Source of the DNA: JAYXXU01 sp049301135
GTDB taxonomy: Bacteria > Pseudomonadota > Gammaproteobacteria > Pseudomonadales > Moraxellaceae
Assembly: GCA_049301135.1 (NCBI GenBank)
Contig: JBAQKP010000104.1
Location: 1 to 24,134, forward strand
Direction: 5' to 3'
DNA: 24,134 nt
Shown here: positions 1-7,642 of the stretch, one piece after another
How positions within the stretch are numbered: the stretch's first letter is position 1
Layout: every line of letters starts with the position of its first letter
Notes under the pieces: model-generated
The model's input: the letters and a program-made list of their open reading frames with translations, nothing else
Told to the model about the DNA's origin: nothing
Database searches by the model: none
Program-made: the position numbers and the translations under genes

Positions 1-1
1 C

Positions 2-511
2 TACCAAGTCGTACAAAAAGACAGCGATTTTGAAATCCGCCAATATCCACAACTAACACTCGTGATTTCACAAGCTGGCGGGAGTGAAGCACAAGCCCGC
101 CGTACCAACTTTAAGCGGCTGTTTGACTACATCCAAGGCCAAAACACCGCGCAGCAAAAGTATGAGATGACCGCGCCGGTACTGATGCAGCCTGCACCAA
201 GTGGCGGCTACCAAATGGCGTTTGTACTGCCCAAAGGCGTAAATCAACCGCCTGCATCGACTGGTTTGACCACCCAAGTGCTGCGCGATGCACGGTTTGC
301 GGCCTATCGTTTTAATGGCTCACTCAGCCCCGAACGTGCCAAGCAAGCCCACACGCAACTGCTGACGTGGCTGGAACAACAAAAAATTGCCGCACCAAAA
401 GACACCTTCTATACAGCAGGCTATAACGCGCCGTGGACGATCAGCACGTTTAAACAAAATGACGTGCTGGTTCCGCTGTCTGATCAGAGTTTGATTCAAG
501 CCACATCCTAG
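2..511 (+). CDS. SOUL-family haem-binding protein, 5' end missing
   Basis: The open frame runs from the window edge (Y-Q-V-V-Q-K-D-S-D-F-E-I-R-Q-Y) to a TAG at 509-511, so the true start lies upstream. The opening resembles the SOUL/HBP signature 'Y.V...G.FEIR.Y', and the later K-Y-E-M-T-A-P-V-L (near 160-185) matches the usual 'K..MTAPV' block. The C-terminal W-T-I-S-T-F-K-Q-N-D-V is also typical ('PWT.....NEV'). Family members bind haem or related hydrophobic ligands; their role in bacteria is poorly defined and no catalytic residue can be named. The 169 visible residues compare with roughly 190-210 in the family, so little is missing, possibly including a signal peptide. A GTG at 62 could be read as a start, but homology clearly continues upstream of it. 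Confidence 0.82.
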   Translation, partial: YQVVQKDSDFEIRQYPQLTLVISQAGGSEAQARRTNFKRLFDYIQGQNTAQQKYEMTAPVLMQPAPSGGYQMAFVLPKGVNQPPASTGLTTQVLRDARFAAYRFNGSLSPERAKQAHTQLLTWLEQQKIAAPKDTFYTAGYNAPWTISTFKQNDVLVPLSDQSLIQATS

Positions 512-580
512 TTTAAGGTGTTATGTTGAAGTCTCTAAGCGTATTCATGCGCTTGCCGGTAGATCAGTTAGGCTCGTGCG

Positions 581-613
581 TAGACTGATTTTTAGTGTTT
601 TTATAGACTGATT
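581..613. repeat. 10-bp direct repeat upstream of dps
   Basis: TAGACTGATT occurs at 581-590 and again at 604-613, 23 bp apart start to start (about two helical turns), ending about 10 nt before the dps ATG and touching its Shine-Dalgarno. It could be a regulator site or a chance duplication; no regulator is recognised. Confidence 0.35.
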
Positions 614-623
614 GAGGTCAAAC

Positions 624-1088
624 ATGGACATTGGTATTAGCGACACCCACCGCAAACAAATCACCGACGGCTTATCACGTCTGTTGGCCGACAGTTATGT
701 GCTGTACCTGATGACGCATAACTTCCACTGGAACGTGACCGGCCCGATGTTTCGCACCTTGCACCTGATGTTTATGGAGCAATACACCGAACAATGGAAC
801 GCGCTTGATCAGATCGCGGAACGGATTCGCTCACTCGGTCATCCTGCACCGGCGACCTATAAGGCCTTTATTGAACTGGCAACCATTCAAGAAGTCGATG
901 GCGTGCCAAAGGCTAACGAGATGATCAGCCTGCTGGTATCGGCGCAAGAGCAAACCGCCAAAACTGCGCGTGGGTTGTTTGCATTGGTGGACGAAGCCAA
1001 CGACCAACCCACCGCCGACCTGATCACCCAGCGTCTAGAAATGCATGAAAAAACCGCGTGGATGCTGCGCAGTTTGTTGGAAGAGTAA
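624..1088 (+). CDS. dps: Dps-family ferritin-like DNA-protection protein
   Basis: A 154-residue Dps, the dodecameric mini-ferritin that binds DNA and oxidises and stores iron using peroxide. The ATG at 624 is chosen over an in-frame TTG at 612 because GAGG (614-617) sits 6 nt before it and the family begins at this point. Visible signatures are T-H-N-F-H-W-N-V-T-G-P-M-F (31-43), L-H-L-M-F (46-50), and D-Q-I-A-E-R-I-R (62-69). By alignment with classical Dps the intersubunit iron ligands would be H35, H47, D62 and E66, all present. The acidic residue expected four after H47 is Met51, with Glu52 beside it. The gene stands alone, facing vapBC, and resembles the Pseudomonas-type Dps rather than E. 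coli Dps. Confidence 0.9.
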   Translation: MDIGISDTHRKQITDGLSRLLADSYVLYLMTHNFHWNVTGPMFRTLHLMFMEQYTEQWNALDQIAERIRSLGHPAPATYKAFIELATIQEVDGVPKANEMISLLVSAQEQTAKTARGLFALVDEANDQPTADLITQRLEMHEKTAWMLRSLLEE

Positions 1089-1122
1089 AGCCGGATCGGG
1101 TGGAGTGCGGCACATGTCGCGC

Positions 1123-1515
1123 TCACGCCCAGTTTTGTAGTCTTAGACCCTGCACTCGTGCAAATTCACCGGTATTATTTGTCACCAAAATGGCATCGGT
1201 CGCCAGTGCATGCGCTGCGATGAGCATGTCTAGCGAGCCAATTGGTGTGCCTTGTCGTTGTAAATCATGGCGTAATTTGGCGTAGTGACCAATACATAAC
1301 TCATCAAACGGCAAAATCTCCAACGGCGCAAAGAACTTCTCCAAGGCTAGCCGATTACGTACAGAGCCACTTTTTTCGACCCCAAATGCCAGTTCTGCTG
1401 CCGTAATGCTGGATAGAGCAATATCGCCAAGCTGATGTTGCTTAAACCTCTCAATCACATGCGCAGGTTTTTGATTAATCACATAAATGCAAATATTAGT
1501 ATCGAGTAAAAACAT
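1123..1515 (-). CDS. vapC: VapC-type PIN-domain ribonuclease toxin
   Basis: A 130-residue single PIN domain: F-L-L-D-T-N-I-C-I-Y (2-11) with the first acidic residue D5, A-A-E-L-A-F-G (39-45) with E41, S-L-D-M-L-I-A-A-H-A (94-103) with D96, and the terminal V-T-N-N-T-G-E-F (111-118). These acidic residues coordinate Mg2+ in PIN nucleases. VapC toxins cleave tRNA or rRNA and are neutralised by VapB. The ATG (1513-1515) shares one base with the vapB stop as TAATG, so translation is coupled. Length is normal and no catalytic residue is missing, so the toxin is probably intact; its target RNA cannot be read from sequence. Confidence 0.92.
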   Translation of the reverse strand: MFLLDTNICIYVINQKPAHVIERFKQHQLGDIALSSITAAELAFGVEKSGSVRNRLALEKFFAPLEILPFDELCIGHYAKLRHDLQRQGTPIGSLDMLIAAHALATDAILVTNNTGEFARVQGLRLQNWA

Positions 1516-1748
1516 TAAAAATCAAGCTCCTCGCGGATCTGCTCATCAGGCTGTTCACGTTGTAGTTTAAAATTCGGTTCAAATTCGCCGAGTGCTTCTT
1601 CAAGCAGTGCCCACGACTGATCAACCGGCAACAGCAACACGCCATTGCCAAAATGCTTGACACGTACCTGTTGTCCCTCAAACCGATAGGCTTTGGGTAA
1701 GCGCACGGCTTGGCTACGGCCAGACTGAAATAAACGGGCGGTATCCAT
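1515..1748 (-). CDS. vapB: VapB-type antitoxin, AbrB/SpoVT fold
   Basis: A 77-residue VagC/VapB antitoxin. The N-terminal swapped-hairpin DNA-binding region T-A-R-L-F-Q-S-G-R-S-Q-A-V-R-L-P-K (3-19) is the family hallmark. The acidic C-terminal tail (E-Q-P-D-E-Q-I-R-E-E-L-D-F) would wrap around the VapC PIN domain. The ATG at 1746-1748 is preceded by GCGAGGA on the minus strand. It is the first gene of a two-gene operon with vapC and should repress its own promoter through the inverted repeats upstream. Confidence 0.92.
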   Translation of the reverse strand: MDTARLFQSGRSQAVRLPKAYRFEGQQVRVKHFGNGVLLLPVDQSWALLEEALGEFEPNFKLQREQPDEQIREELDF

Positions 1749-1764
1749 GTATCATCCTCGCAAT

Positions 1765-1805
1765 TGATAGTGACCAATGATGGTTACTCTCGTTTAAGTC
1801 TATCA
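1765..1805 (-). promoter_or_regulatory. Inverted repeats upstream of vapBC, probable VapBC operator
   Basis: AGTGACCA-ATGA-TGGTTACT (1769-1788) is a 20-bp palindrome with one mismatched pair. It is nested in a second repeat, TGATAG (1765-1770) and CTATCA (1800-1805). It lies 21-57 nt upstream of vapB, where VapBC complexes usually bind to autorepress. No good -35/-10 pair could be fixed. Confidence 0.55.
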
Positions 1806-1903
1806 TCTTTAGCCATCTGGTACGCAGCAAAAAATGCGTATTTCAGCTTAAAGCCTTGGTATTGTATGGCATCATCATCACAAATTTTTGAGAGGAAAAT
1901 ATC

Positions 1904-3106
1904 ATGTCGCAATTTGGCACACAGGTTCGGATTCCGGCCACCTACATGCGTGGCGGTACGAGCAAGGGCGTATTTTTTAAACTGACTGACCTGCCCGAAA
2001 ACTGCCAAGTGGCAGGCCAAGCGCGTGATCAACTGTTTATGCGGGTGATTGGTAGCCCCGATGCCTACGCCAAGCACATCGATGGCATGGGCGGCGCAAC
2101 CTCCAGCACCAGCAAATGCGTGATCCTGTCCAAAAGCAGCCAGCCCGAACACGATGTCGATTACCTATACGGCCAAGTGTCGATTGATAAAGCCTTTGTC
2201 GATTGGAGCGGTAACTGCGGCAACTTGTCCACCGCCGCAGGTGCATTTGCGATTCATGCAGGTCTGGTTGACCCTGCGCGCATCCCTGAAAATGGCATAT
2301 GTGTAGTGCGTATTTGGCAAGCCAATATCAACAAAACCATTATTGCCCATGTGCCGGTGACTAACGGTCAAGTGCAAGAGCTGGGTGATTTTGAACTCGA
2401 TGGCGTGACCTTTCCGGCAGCCGAAATCGTGCTGGAATTCTTAGACCCTGCCGATGAAGGCGAAGATGGCGCGGCCGGTTCGATGTTCCCAACAGGTAAC
2501 CTGATTGATGACTTAGAAGTACCAGAGATCGGCACACTGAAAGCCACCATGATCACCGCCGGTATCCCGACCGTGTTTGTGAATGCCGCAGACATCGGCT
2601 ACAACGGCACAGAACTACAAGACGCAATCAATGGCGATGCAACAGCGTTGGCCAAGTTTGAAAAAATCCGCGTTGCAGGCGCACTACGCATGGGTTTGAT
2701 CAAAACCGCTAACGAAGCCTTGACCCGTCAACACACTCCCAAAATCGCCTTCGTGTCGCCGCCTAAAGACTACGTGTCATCGAGCGGTAAAACCGTACAA
2801 GCAGGCGACGTGGATTTGTTGGTGCGCGCCTTGTCGATGGGAAAACTGCACCATGCCATGATGGGCACGGCGGCGGTGGCGATTGGCACAGCAGCAGCGG
2901 TCACCGGCACACTGGTCAATTTAGCCGCTGGTGGTGGTGAGCGTACAGCAGTGCGGTTTGGTCATCCATCGGGCACATTGCGCGTCGGTGCAGAAGCCGC
3001 CTTGGTCGATGGCGAGTGGACGGTCAAAAAAGCCATTATGAGCCGTAGCGCCCGTATCATCATGGAAGGCTGGGTGCGCGTGCCTGCCGATACGCTCAAC
3101 AGCTAA
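1904..3106 (+). CDS. prpF: PrpF-family isomerase (2-methylaconitate cis-trans isomerase type)
   Basis: A 400-residue PrpF, the diaminopimelate-epimerase-fold protein that isomerises 2-methylaconitate in the AcnD-dependent methylcitrate cycle for propionate breakdown. Hallmarks are Y-M-R-G-G-T-S-K-G-V-F-F (14-25), G-G-A-T-S-S-T-S-K-C (63-72), W-S-G-N-C-G-N-L-S (101-109) and the late M-M-G-T-A-A-V-A block. K71 and C105 correspond to residues reported as important in the Shewanella enzyme (from memory, K73/C107). GAGAGGA precedes the ATG by a normal spacing. The usual partners prpB, prpC and acnD are not in this window: the upstream neighbour is vapBC and the downstream gene is unrelated. It could therefore serve a distant prp locus or be a paralogue for another unsaturated tricarboxylate. 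Confidence 0.88.
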   Translation: MSQFGTQVRIPATYMRGGTSKGVFFKLTDLPENCQVAGQARDQLFMRVIGSPDAYAKHIDGMGGATSSTSKCVILSKSSQPEHDVDYLYGQVSIDKAFVDWSGNCGNLSTAAGAFAIHAGLVDPARIPENGICVVRIWQANINKTIIAHVPVTNGQVQELGDFELDGVTFPAAEIVLEFLDPADEGEDGAAGSMFPTGNLIDDLEVPEIGTLKATMITAGIPTVFVNAADIGYNGTELQDAINGDATALAKFEKIRVAGALRMGLIKTANEALTRQHTPKIAFVSPPKDYVSSSGKTVQAGDVDLLVRALSMGKLHHAMMGTAAVAIGTAAAVTGTLVNLAAGGGERTAVRFGHPSGTLRVGAEAALVDGEWTVKKAIMSRSARIIMEGWVRVPADTLNS

Positions 3107-3219
3107 AAGCTGCGTCGGCAGTCAGCTTGGCTTTGGTCGGGCTGGCCTGCGCGCACGTTGTATCCCAATGCTAAACTGCCTAAACTCAAGCACACCAACA
3201 ATCACAACGAGAACGCGTC

Positions 3220-4392
3220 ATGACCGTCCAACGTCGTCAGGTATTTTATATTGCCGGATTTGATCATCGCGGCGCGGCGCATTATCACTCGCTGTACCAA
3301 AACCATGCCCACACGCAGGCCAAAAATACCGATTATCAACTCACAGTAGCTGATCCGCAGTCCGTATCCGCGCACCAACTGACATGGCAAATTGACTACC
3401 AAGATCAGCATGGCAGTTGCCAAACCGATTATAGCTATCTGGTCTGGGATGATATTACTCGCGCTGAGATGAAGCCGCTGGGCTTGGATTTTTATAGTTC
3501 TTGTTTAGATGCCTTTGTGACCTATATTCGTTCAGGTTTTCTGAAAAACGCCCGTCAACATGCGTGGCCGTTTGCGTTTTGTATGACCGCAGCCTATGGC
3601 GTGGTCTTGACTTCGCCGTGGGCAGCGGTGGCAGTGATTGCGCTGATGGTATCCGGCAAAGTGTCATGGTGGCTGGGGCTGATTGCGCTGGCGTTGCTGT
3701 GGATGCTGCTGCGCTGGACAAACCAAAAACTCAACGTGATGTGGCTGGCACACGGTTTTAGTTTTAGTGTGCGACATGCCAGCGATGAATCGCTGATGGC
3801 GGCACGGCTAGACGAATTTGCGCAGACGATTGTGCAAGCAGTACAGTCCAAACAGTACGATGAAGTGATGGTGATCGGGCATTGCTATGGCTCGGCATTG
3901 CTCACACCTGTGATGGCGCGGGTCACCACTGCACTCGCAGATCAGCCCAACCCAACCGCGTTGTCAGTGATTTCTTTGGCGCAAACCTCGCCGCTGCTCA
4001 GTTGGCTGCCACAAGCCAAGTGGTATAAAAAATATATGCAGCAAGTCGATTTATCCAAACTCACGTGGGTCGATTTCTCGTCGCCTGCCGATGGGGTGTG
4101 TTTTCCGAAGTTGGACATTTTTGCCAATGCAGGGGTGAATCAGCCGAATGCGTTGATCCTCAAATCGCCACGGTTTTTTAAATTGTTCGATGCCAAAGAA
4201 TACCAGCGCATCATTCGTAAAAATAAGTTTCGGATTCATTTTCAGTATTTATTGTCGAGTAAATTTACCCAAGAGTATGATTTTTTTGCGATGACTGCCG
4301 GAACAAAATCGCTTGCCACGCAGTTGGCGGCGGTCAGCAGCGCCGTAAAATCGACTGATCAGCTTGTAAAGGTCGATGCCGTCCATGTCTGA
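3220..4392 (+). CDS. Membrane-anchored alpha/beta-hydrolase-like protein, function unknown
   Basis: A 390-residue protein with an N-terminal beta-strand start (V-F-Y-I-A-G-F-D-H-R-G, 8-18) and two strongly hydrophobic helices at about 117-145 and 149-167. A nucleophile-elbow-like motif G-H-C-Y-G-S (220-225) lies in a hydrolase-like context (V-M-V-I-G-H-C-Y-G-S-A-L). The elbow carries Cys222 where most esterases have Ser, as in dienelactone hydrolase. Later conserved-looking blocks are W-V-D-F-S-S-P-A-D-G (283-292, candidate acid) and R-I-H-F-Q-Y-L (338-344, candidate His). Its stop overlaps the start of the P450 gene, implying translational coupling and a shared pathway. I recall similar proteins beside P450 genes in other Proteobacteria but cannot confirm this here. 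Substrate unknown. Confidence 0.72.
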   Translation: MTVQRRQVFYIAGFDHRGAAHYHSLYQNHAHTQAKNTDYQLTVADPQSVSAHQLTWQIDYQDQHGSCQTDYSYLVWDDITRAEMKPLGLDFYSSCLDAFVTYIRSGFLKNARQHAWPFAFCMTAAYGVVLTSPWAAVAVIALMVSGKVSWWLGLIALALLWMLLRWTNQKLNVMWLAHGFSFSVRHASDESLMAARLDEFAQTIVQAVQSKQYDEVMVIGHCYGSALLTPVMARVTTALADQPNPTALSVISLAQTSPLLSWLPQAKWYKKYMQQVDLSKLTWVDFSSPADGVCFPKLDIFANAGVNQPNALILKSPRFFKLFDAKEYQRIIRKNKFRIHFQYLLSSKFTQEYDFFAMTAGTKSLATQLAAVSSAVKSTDQLVKVDAVHV

Positions 4393-5773
4393 TCAGCCGC
4401 TGTATATTCCGCCGTATCCTGTGCCGCGTGCGAAGCGTCCATCGTTGTTAGAGCGGCTGGTGTTGTTGCGTAAATCTTGGCTCAGTGTGTTTTTTGGCAA
4501 AAGCTACACCATGAAAACAGGGCAGATTAAACTGCCGCTGCACAATCTGTATGTGATTAATCAGCCGGATTTGGTCAGGCGAGTATTGGTCGATGACGCT
4601 GCCAAGTACCCCAAAAGCCAAGTGTTATACCAGATGCTCACCCTACTGGTCGGGGATGGGATTTTTATCAGTAATGGTGAGGCGTGGCGTCGGCAGCGCA
4701 AGATGATGGAACAGGCGCTGAGTGTGTCGCACATCAAAAACGTGTTTCCACTGATGCAAGATGCGGTGCGTGATTTGATTTCGCAGCTGGATCAAACCGT
4801 AGACAGTGTGTCCATCAATATCAGTGAGCAGATGTCACATGTCACGGCTGATATTATTTTTAGGACGATTTTTTCAAAGCCCCTATCGCAAGCAGAATCT
4901 CAAATTATTTTTCGGGAGTTTGCCGCTTATCAGCGTGCGATTGCCCGCTATTCGCCGCTTTTGTTTGTCGGGATTCCAGTGGGTTTTGCCAAAAAACGCA
5001 TTGCCAAACATGCCACTGCGATTCGTGAGGTGATCGCGCAAAACATCCGGCCACGCTTTGATGCAGCAAGGCAGGGTCATACCGATTTACACCGTGATAT
5101 TTTGGCGTCGTTACTGACCGCAACCGATGAGCAGGGTCAGCATTTTAGCTTTGAAGAGTTGATTGATCAGATTGCCGTGCTGTTTTTGGCTGGACATGAA
5201 ACCTCGGCGACCACGTTGTCTTGGGCATTTTACATTTTGGCGTACTGTCCACATTTACAGCAGCAGATGACGGCCGAGATCACACAGGTATTGGCAGAAG
5301 CAAACCGCACTGAACTGGTGTATAGCGACCTCAAAAAACTGAAGCACACCGCCGACGTGTTTAAAGAGACGCTACGTCTTTATCCGCCAGTCGGTGGGTT
5401 TATGCGCGAGGCAACCGAAGCAGTTTGTATGCGAGATAAGTCGATTTTACCGCAAGACACGGTGGTGGTGATTCCATGGCTATTGCATCGACGTGAAGAT
5501 ATTTGGCCGAATGCGCACGCCTTTCAACCTGAACGCTTTCGTTGTCCACAGCATAAAGAAGCGATTCAACAGACGTACTATCCGTACAGTGCAGGTCGGC
5601 GGGTGTGTATTGGTGCAGCGTTTGCCAATCAAGAGGCGAGTTTGATTCTGGCGGCGTTGGTGTCACGCTATCAGTTTGAGCCGGTCGCAGGCAAAGCACC
5701 GCAGCCGGTTGGACATATCACCATTAAGCCGGATCGCCACATTATGCTGCGGTTACGTCGGCGCAGTATCTGA
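4376..5773 (+). CDS. Cytochrome P450 monooxygenase
   Basis: A 465-residue P450. The I-helix oxygen-activation motif A-G-H-E-T-S (272-277), the ExxR motif E-T-L-R (331-334) and the haem-thiolate loop Y-S-A-G-R-R-V-C-I-G (404-413, Cys411 as iron ligand) are all present. The loop has Tyr at the usual first Phe of FxxGxRxCxG. No ferredoxin, reductase or fused flavodomain lies nearby, so electrons must come from elsewhere. The overall type (R-x-W-R-R-Q-R-K after D-G-I-F-I-S-N-G, C-terminal G-A-A-F-A-N-Q-E) resembles fatty-acid/alkane or CYP102/CYP4-like hydroxylases more than terpene P450s. The start is ambiguous: ATG 4376 or ATG 4385, overlapping the upstream stop by 17 or 8 nt, with AAAGG at 4368-4372 badly spaced for both. 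Confidence 0.94.
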   Translation: MPSMSDQPLYIPPYPVPRAKRPSLLERLVLLRKSWLSVFFGKSYTMKTGQIKLPLHNLYVINQPDLVRRVLVDDAAKYPKSQVLYQMLTLLVGDGIFISNGEAWRRQRKMMEQALSVSHIKNVFPLMQDAVRDLISQLDQTVDSVSINISEQMSHVTADIIFRTIFSKPLSQAESQIIFREFAAYQRAIARYSPLLFVGIPVGFAKKRIAKHATAIREVIAQNIRPRFDAARQGHTDLHRDILASLLTATDEQGQHFSFEELIDQIAVLFLAGHETSATTLSWAFYILAYCPHLQQQMTAEITQVLAEANRTELVYSDLKKLKHTADVFKETLRLYPPVGGFMREATEAVCMRDKSILPQDTVVVIPWLLHRREDIWPNAHAFQPERFRCPQHKEAIQQTYYPYSAGRRVCIGAAFANQEASLILAALVSRYQFEPVAGKAPQPVGHITIKPDRHIMLRLRRRSI

Positions 5774-5840
5774 GCGGATAGATACCAATCGGCGCTATGA
5801 GATAGACAATGCTTGGCACGGTCTGTCATCATAGGATTTT

Positions 5841-5863
5841 AATCCATACGTTTTGTATGGATT
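5841..5863. repeat. Perfect 9-bp hairpin between P450 and yjdM
   Basis: AATCCATAC (5841-5849), loop GTTTT, GTATGGATT (5855-5863), followed by only a short T stretch (5862-5865). It lies 21 nt before the yjdM ATG. It may be a weak terminator of the P450 transcript or an operator for yjdM. Confidence 0.45.
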
Positions 5864-5883
5864 TTGCCGTGAAGGATGTTTTG

Positions 5884-6231
5884 ATGTCTGATTTACCCAA
5901 CTGCCCAAAATGCAACTGTGAATATACCTACCAAGACGGCGCGATGTGCGTGTGTCCAGAATGCAGCCATGAATGGTCGAGCGACGCCAGCACGACCGAT
6001 GATGAGCTGGTGGTGATCAAAGATGCAGTCGGCAATCTTTTGCAAGATGGCGACAGTGTCACCGTGATTAAAGACCTCAAAGTCAAAGGCTCATCCTTAG
6101 TGATCAAAGTCGGCACCAAAGCCAAAAATATTCGTTTGTTGGCTGATGCGACTGATGGCCATGATATTGATTGTAAAGTGGATGGCATCGGTGCGATGAA
6201 GCTCAAGTCCTCCGTGGTCAAAAAAGCCTAA
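5884..6231 (+). CDS. yjdM: YjdM/PhnA-family zinc-ribbon protein
   Basis: A 115-residue protein of the family long called PhnA. The N-terminal zinc ribbon has C7-P-K-C10 and C24-P-E-C27, followed by the compact PhnA C-terminal domain: V-V-I-K-D-A-V-G-N-L-L-Q-D-G-D-S-V (40-56), D-L-K-V-K-G-S-S (60-67), and I-D-C-K-V-D-G-I-G-A-M-K-L-K. GAAGGA at 5871-5876 is 7 nt before the ATG at 5884. An upstream in-frame extension starting at 5809 lacks the family's sequence and is rejected. Despite the old name, involvement in phosphonate use is not established. It is followed 5 nt later by a GNAT gene, so the two are probably cotranscribed. Confidence 0.9.
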   Translation: MSDLPNCPKCNCEYTYQDGAMCVCPECSHEWSSDASTTDDELVVIKDAVGNLLQDGDSVTVIKDLKVKGSSLVIKVGTKAKNIRLLADATDGHDIDCKVDGIGAMKLKSSVVKKA

Positions 6232-6236
6232 CCCAT

Positions 6237-6698
6237 ATGCTGCAATTTGCTGATCTCAAACATCATCCCGAATCGGTCAGCACGATTGCCGAGTTGGGCT
6301 ATCTCGGCTGGGGTGAGCCTGACGCGCGCGCAGCAGTTGAGTTCTTACAGTCATGCCTGTCTGCGCAAACGCTGCCATGTACCCAAATCGCCCTATTCGA
6401 GGGTCGGCTGGCGGGTTCAATCAGTTTGCTTGAGTACGAGATGGGCGACGTGCAACCCGCCGAGCGCCGCTACTGGATGGGTTATTTGGTCGTTGATCCG
6501 GCGCTGCGTGGGCAGGGCATAGGTCGTCAACTCATGGCGCACATGCAGCAGATTGCAGGCGAGATGTGGATTGATCAGTTGTACTGCTACACGATTGATC
6601 AAGCGGAGTTGTATCAGTTTTTAGGTTGGACAGCGCTGGAGTCACTCGACTATCAGGGGCATCGGGTCACCGTGATGACCCGCCAACTCAAGCTTTAA
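6237..6698 (+). CDS. GNAT-family N-acetyltransferase
   Basis: A 153-residue single GNAT domain. Motif A is seen at Y-L-V-V-D-P-A-L-R-G-Q-G-I-G-R-Q-L-M, where R-G-Q-G-I-G binds the acetyl-CoA pyrophosphate. Motif B follows as Y-C-Y-T-I-D-Q-A-E-L-Y-Q-F-L-G-W, the typical 'A..FY...GF' region. Such enzymes acetylate small-molecule amines or protein N-termini; the acceptor cannot be deduced. The ATG lies 5 nt after the yjdM stop, and the end is only 6 nt from the convergent diiron gene. Confidence 0.88.
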   Translation: MLQFADLKHHPESVSTIAELGYLGWGEPDARAAVEFLQSCLSAQTLPCTQIALFEGRLAGSISLLEYEMGDVQPAERRYWMGYLVVDPALRGQGIGRQLMAHMQQIAGEMWIDQLYCYTIDQAELYQFLGWTALESLDYQGHRVTVMTRQLKL

Positions 6699-6704
6699 TC
6701 GACG

Positions 6705-7547
6705 TTATGCTGCCCGTTTAAGTTGCAGATTGCCGCTGGCCAAGCGTTCACGCCATTGATCCAACAGCTGGGTGCGGTCGCGCTGCGCTGGATGAAAATC
6801 GGCCTTAAAGTATTCTAAATACTCAGGTACGAGTGTCACGCCCATCTTGGTCATGATCCACAAGCCGCGCAGATTATCGCGCACACGCGGCACGCTGGTG
6901 CGGCGATCTTGCCAAAACAAGCGTGCCATCGAACTGCCGATCAGCGAAAAAAACGCAGGTGTAATCGACAGCATGATTTGACGGCGGACTTTGAGGTCAC
7001 CGTAGACCGCTTGATAAGCGTCGAATGCCACGCTTTTATGCTCGGATTCTTCCACCGCATGCCATAGCCATAGCTTGGCCGCTTCAGGGTCAAATGATTC
7101 GGTCAGTTCAGGGTGCATCAGGATGTATTCGCCGAGAATCGCGGTAAAATGCTCAAATGCACAGGTAATCGCCAATTGATAGCGAGCAGGCAACTGCTTG
7201 ATTCGATACTCTTCTTTTTGTAGCCAACGCATGGTGCTATCGAGTTGATAGTCGTCTTGTCGCCAACTGTCGTTAAACTCGGTATGCGCTTTGGAGTGCA
7301 TCGCTTCTTGGCCGATAAATGCCGAGATTTCGGCTTGCAGTGTGGGGTCTTTGATGCGGTCACGCACCAATCGGACACTATGCACAAAAAACTGTTCGCC
7401 CAGCGGAAAGGTCGAAGACAGCGCATTCATCAGGTGTGACAGCAGCGGTGAATTAGCAGGGTAGTAGCGCGGAATCTGCTGTGGATCGAACTGGGCGCGT
7501 CGCACGGTGATGCCTTGGGCTTGCGGACGTTGGGTCAGAACGGTCAT
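6705..7547 (-). CDS. Ferritin-like diiron protein annotated as predicted metal-dependent hydrolase (PF10118 type)
   Basis: A 280-residue, largely helical protein with a complete ferritin-like diiron set in order: E51 (L-G-E-Q-F-F), E81-x-x-H84 (G-Q-E-A-M-H-S-K-A-H), E132 (F-E-H-F) and E167-x-x-H170 (V-E-E-S-E-H-K-S-V-A-F-D). These match the family usually labelled 'metal-dependent hydrolase'. The ligand pattern argues for a di-iron or di-manganese oxidase/oxygenase-type centre rather than a hydrolase. The tail has a hydrophobic stretch (I-T-P-A-F-F-S-L-I-G) that may touch membrane. The ATG at 7545-7547 is preceded by GGGAGCAAC on the minus strand. It is a single gene, convergent with the GNAT gene and divergent from the putative small RNA. 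Confidence 0.85.
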   Translation of the reverse strand: MTVLTQRPQAQGITVRRAQFDPQQIPRYYPANSPLLSHLMNALSSTFPLGEQFFVHSVRLVRDRIKDPTLQAEISAFIGQEAMHSKAHTEFNDSWRQDDYQLDSTMRWLQKEEYRIKQLPARYQLAITCAFEHFTAILGEYILMHPELTESFDPEAAKLWLWHAVEESEHKSVAFDAYQAVYGDLKVRRQIMLSITPAFFSLIGSSMARLFWQDRRTSVPRVRDNLRGLWIMTKMGVTLVPEYLEYFKADFHPAQRDRTQLLDQWRERLASGNLQLKRAA

Positions 7548-7608
7548 GAGGTTGCTCCCGAATCTTATTGATTAACGCTGCGGCAAAGTGCTGCACTGAT
7601 TCGTCATC

Positions 7609-7636
7609 TTGACCCGATTGGTTGTCAACTTATAGG
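7609..7636 (+). promoter_or_regulatory. Candidate sigma-70 promoter of a small RNA
   Basis: TTGACC (7609-7614), a 16-nt spacer and TATAGG (7631-7636) point rightward. No protein gene follows on this strand before the strong terminator at 7852-7877. The -10 match is moderate. Confidence 0.4.
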
Positions 7637-7642
7637 GCAGGC

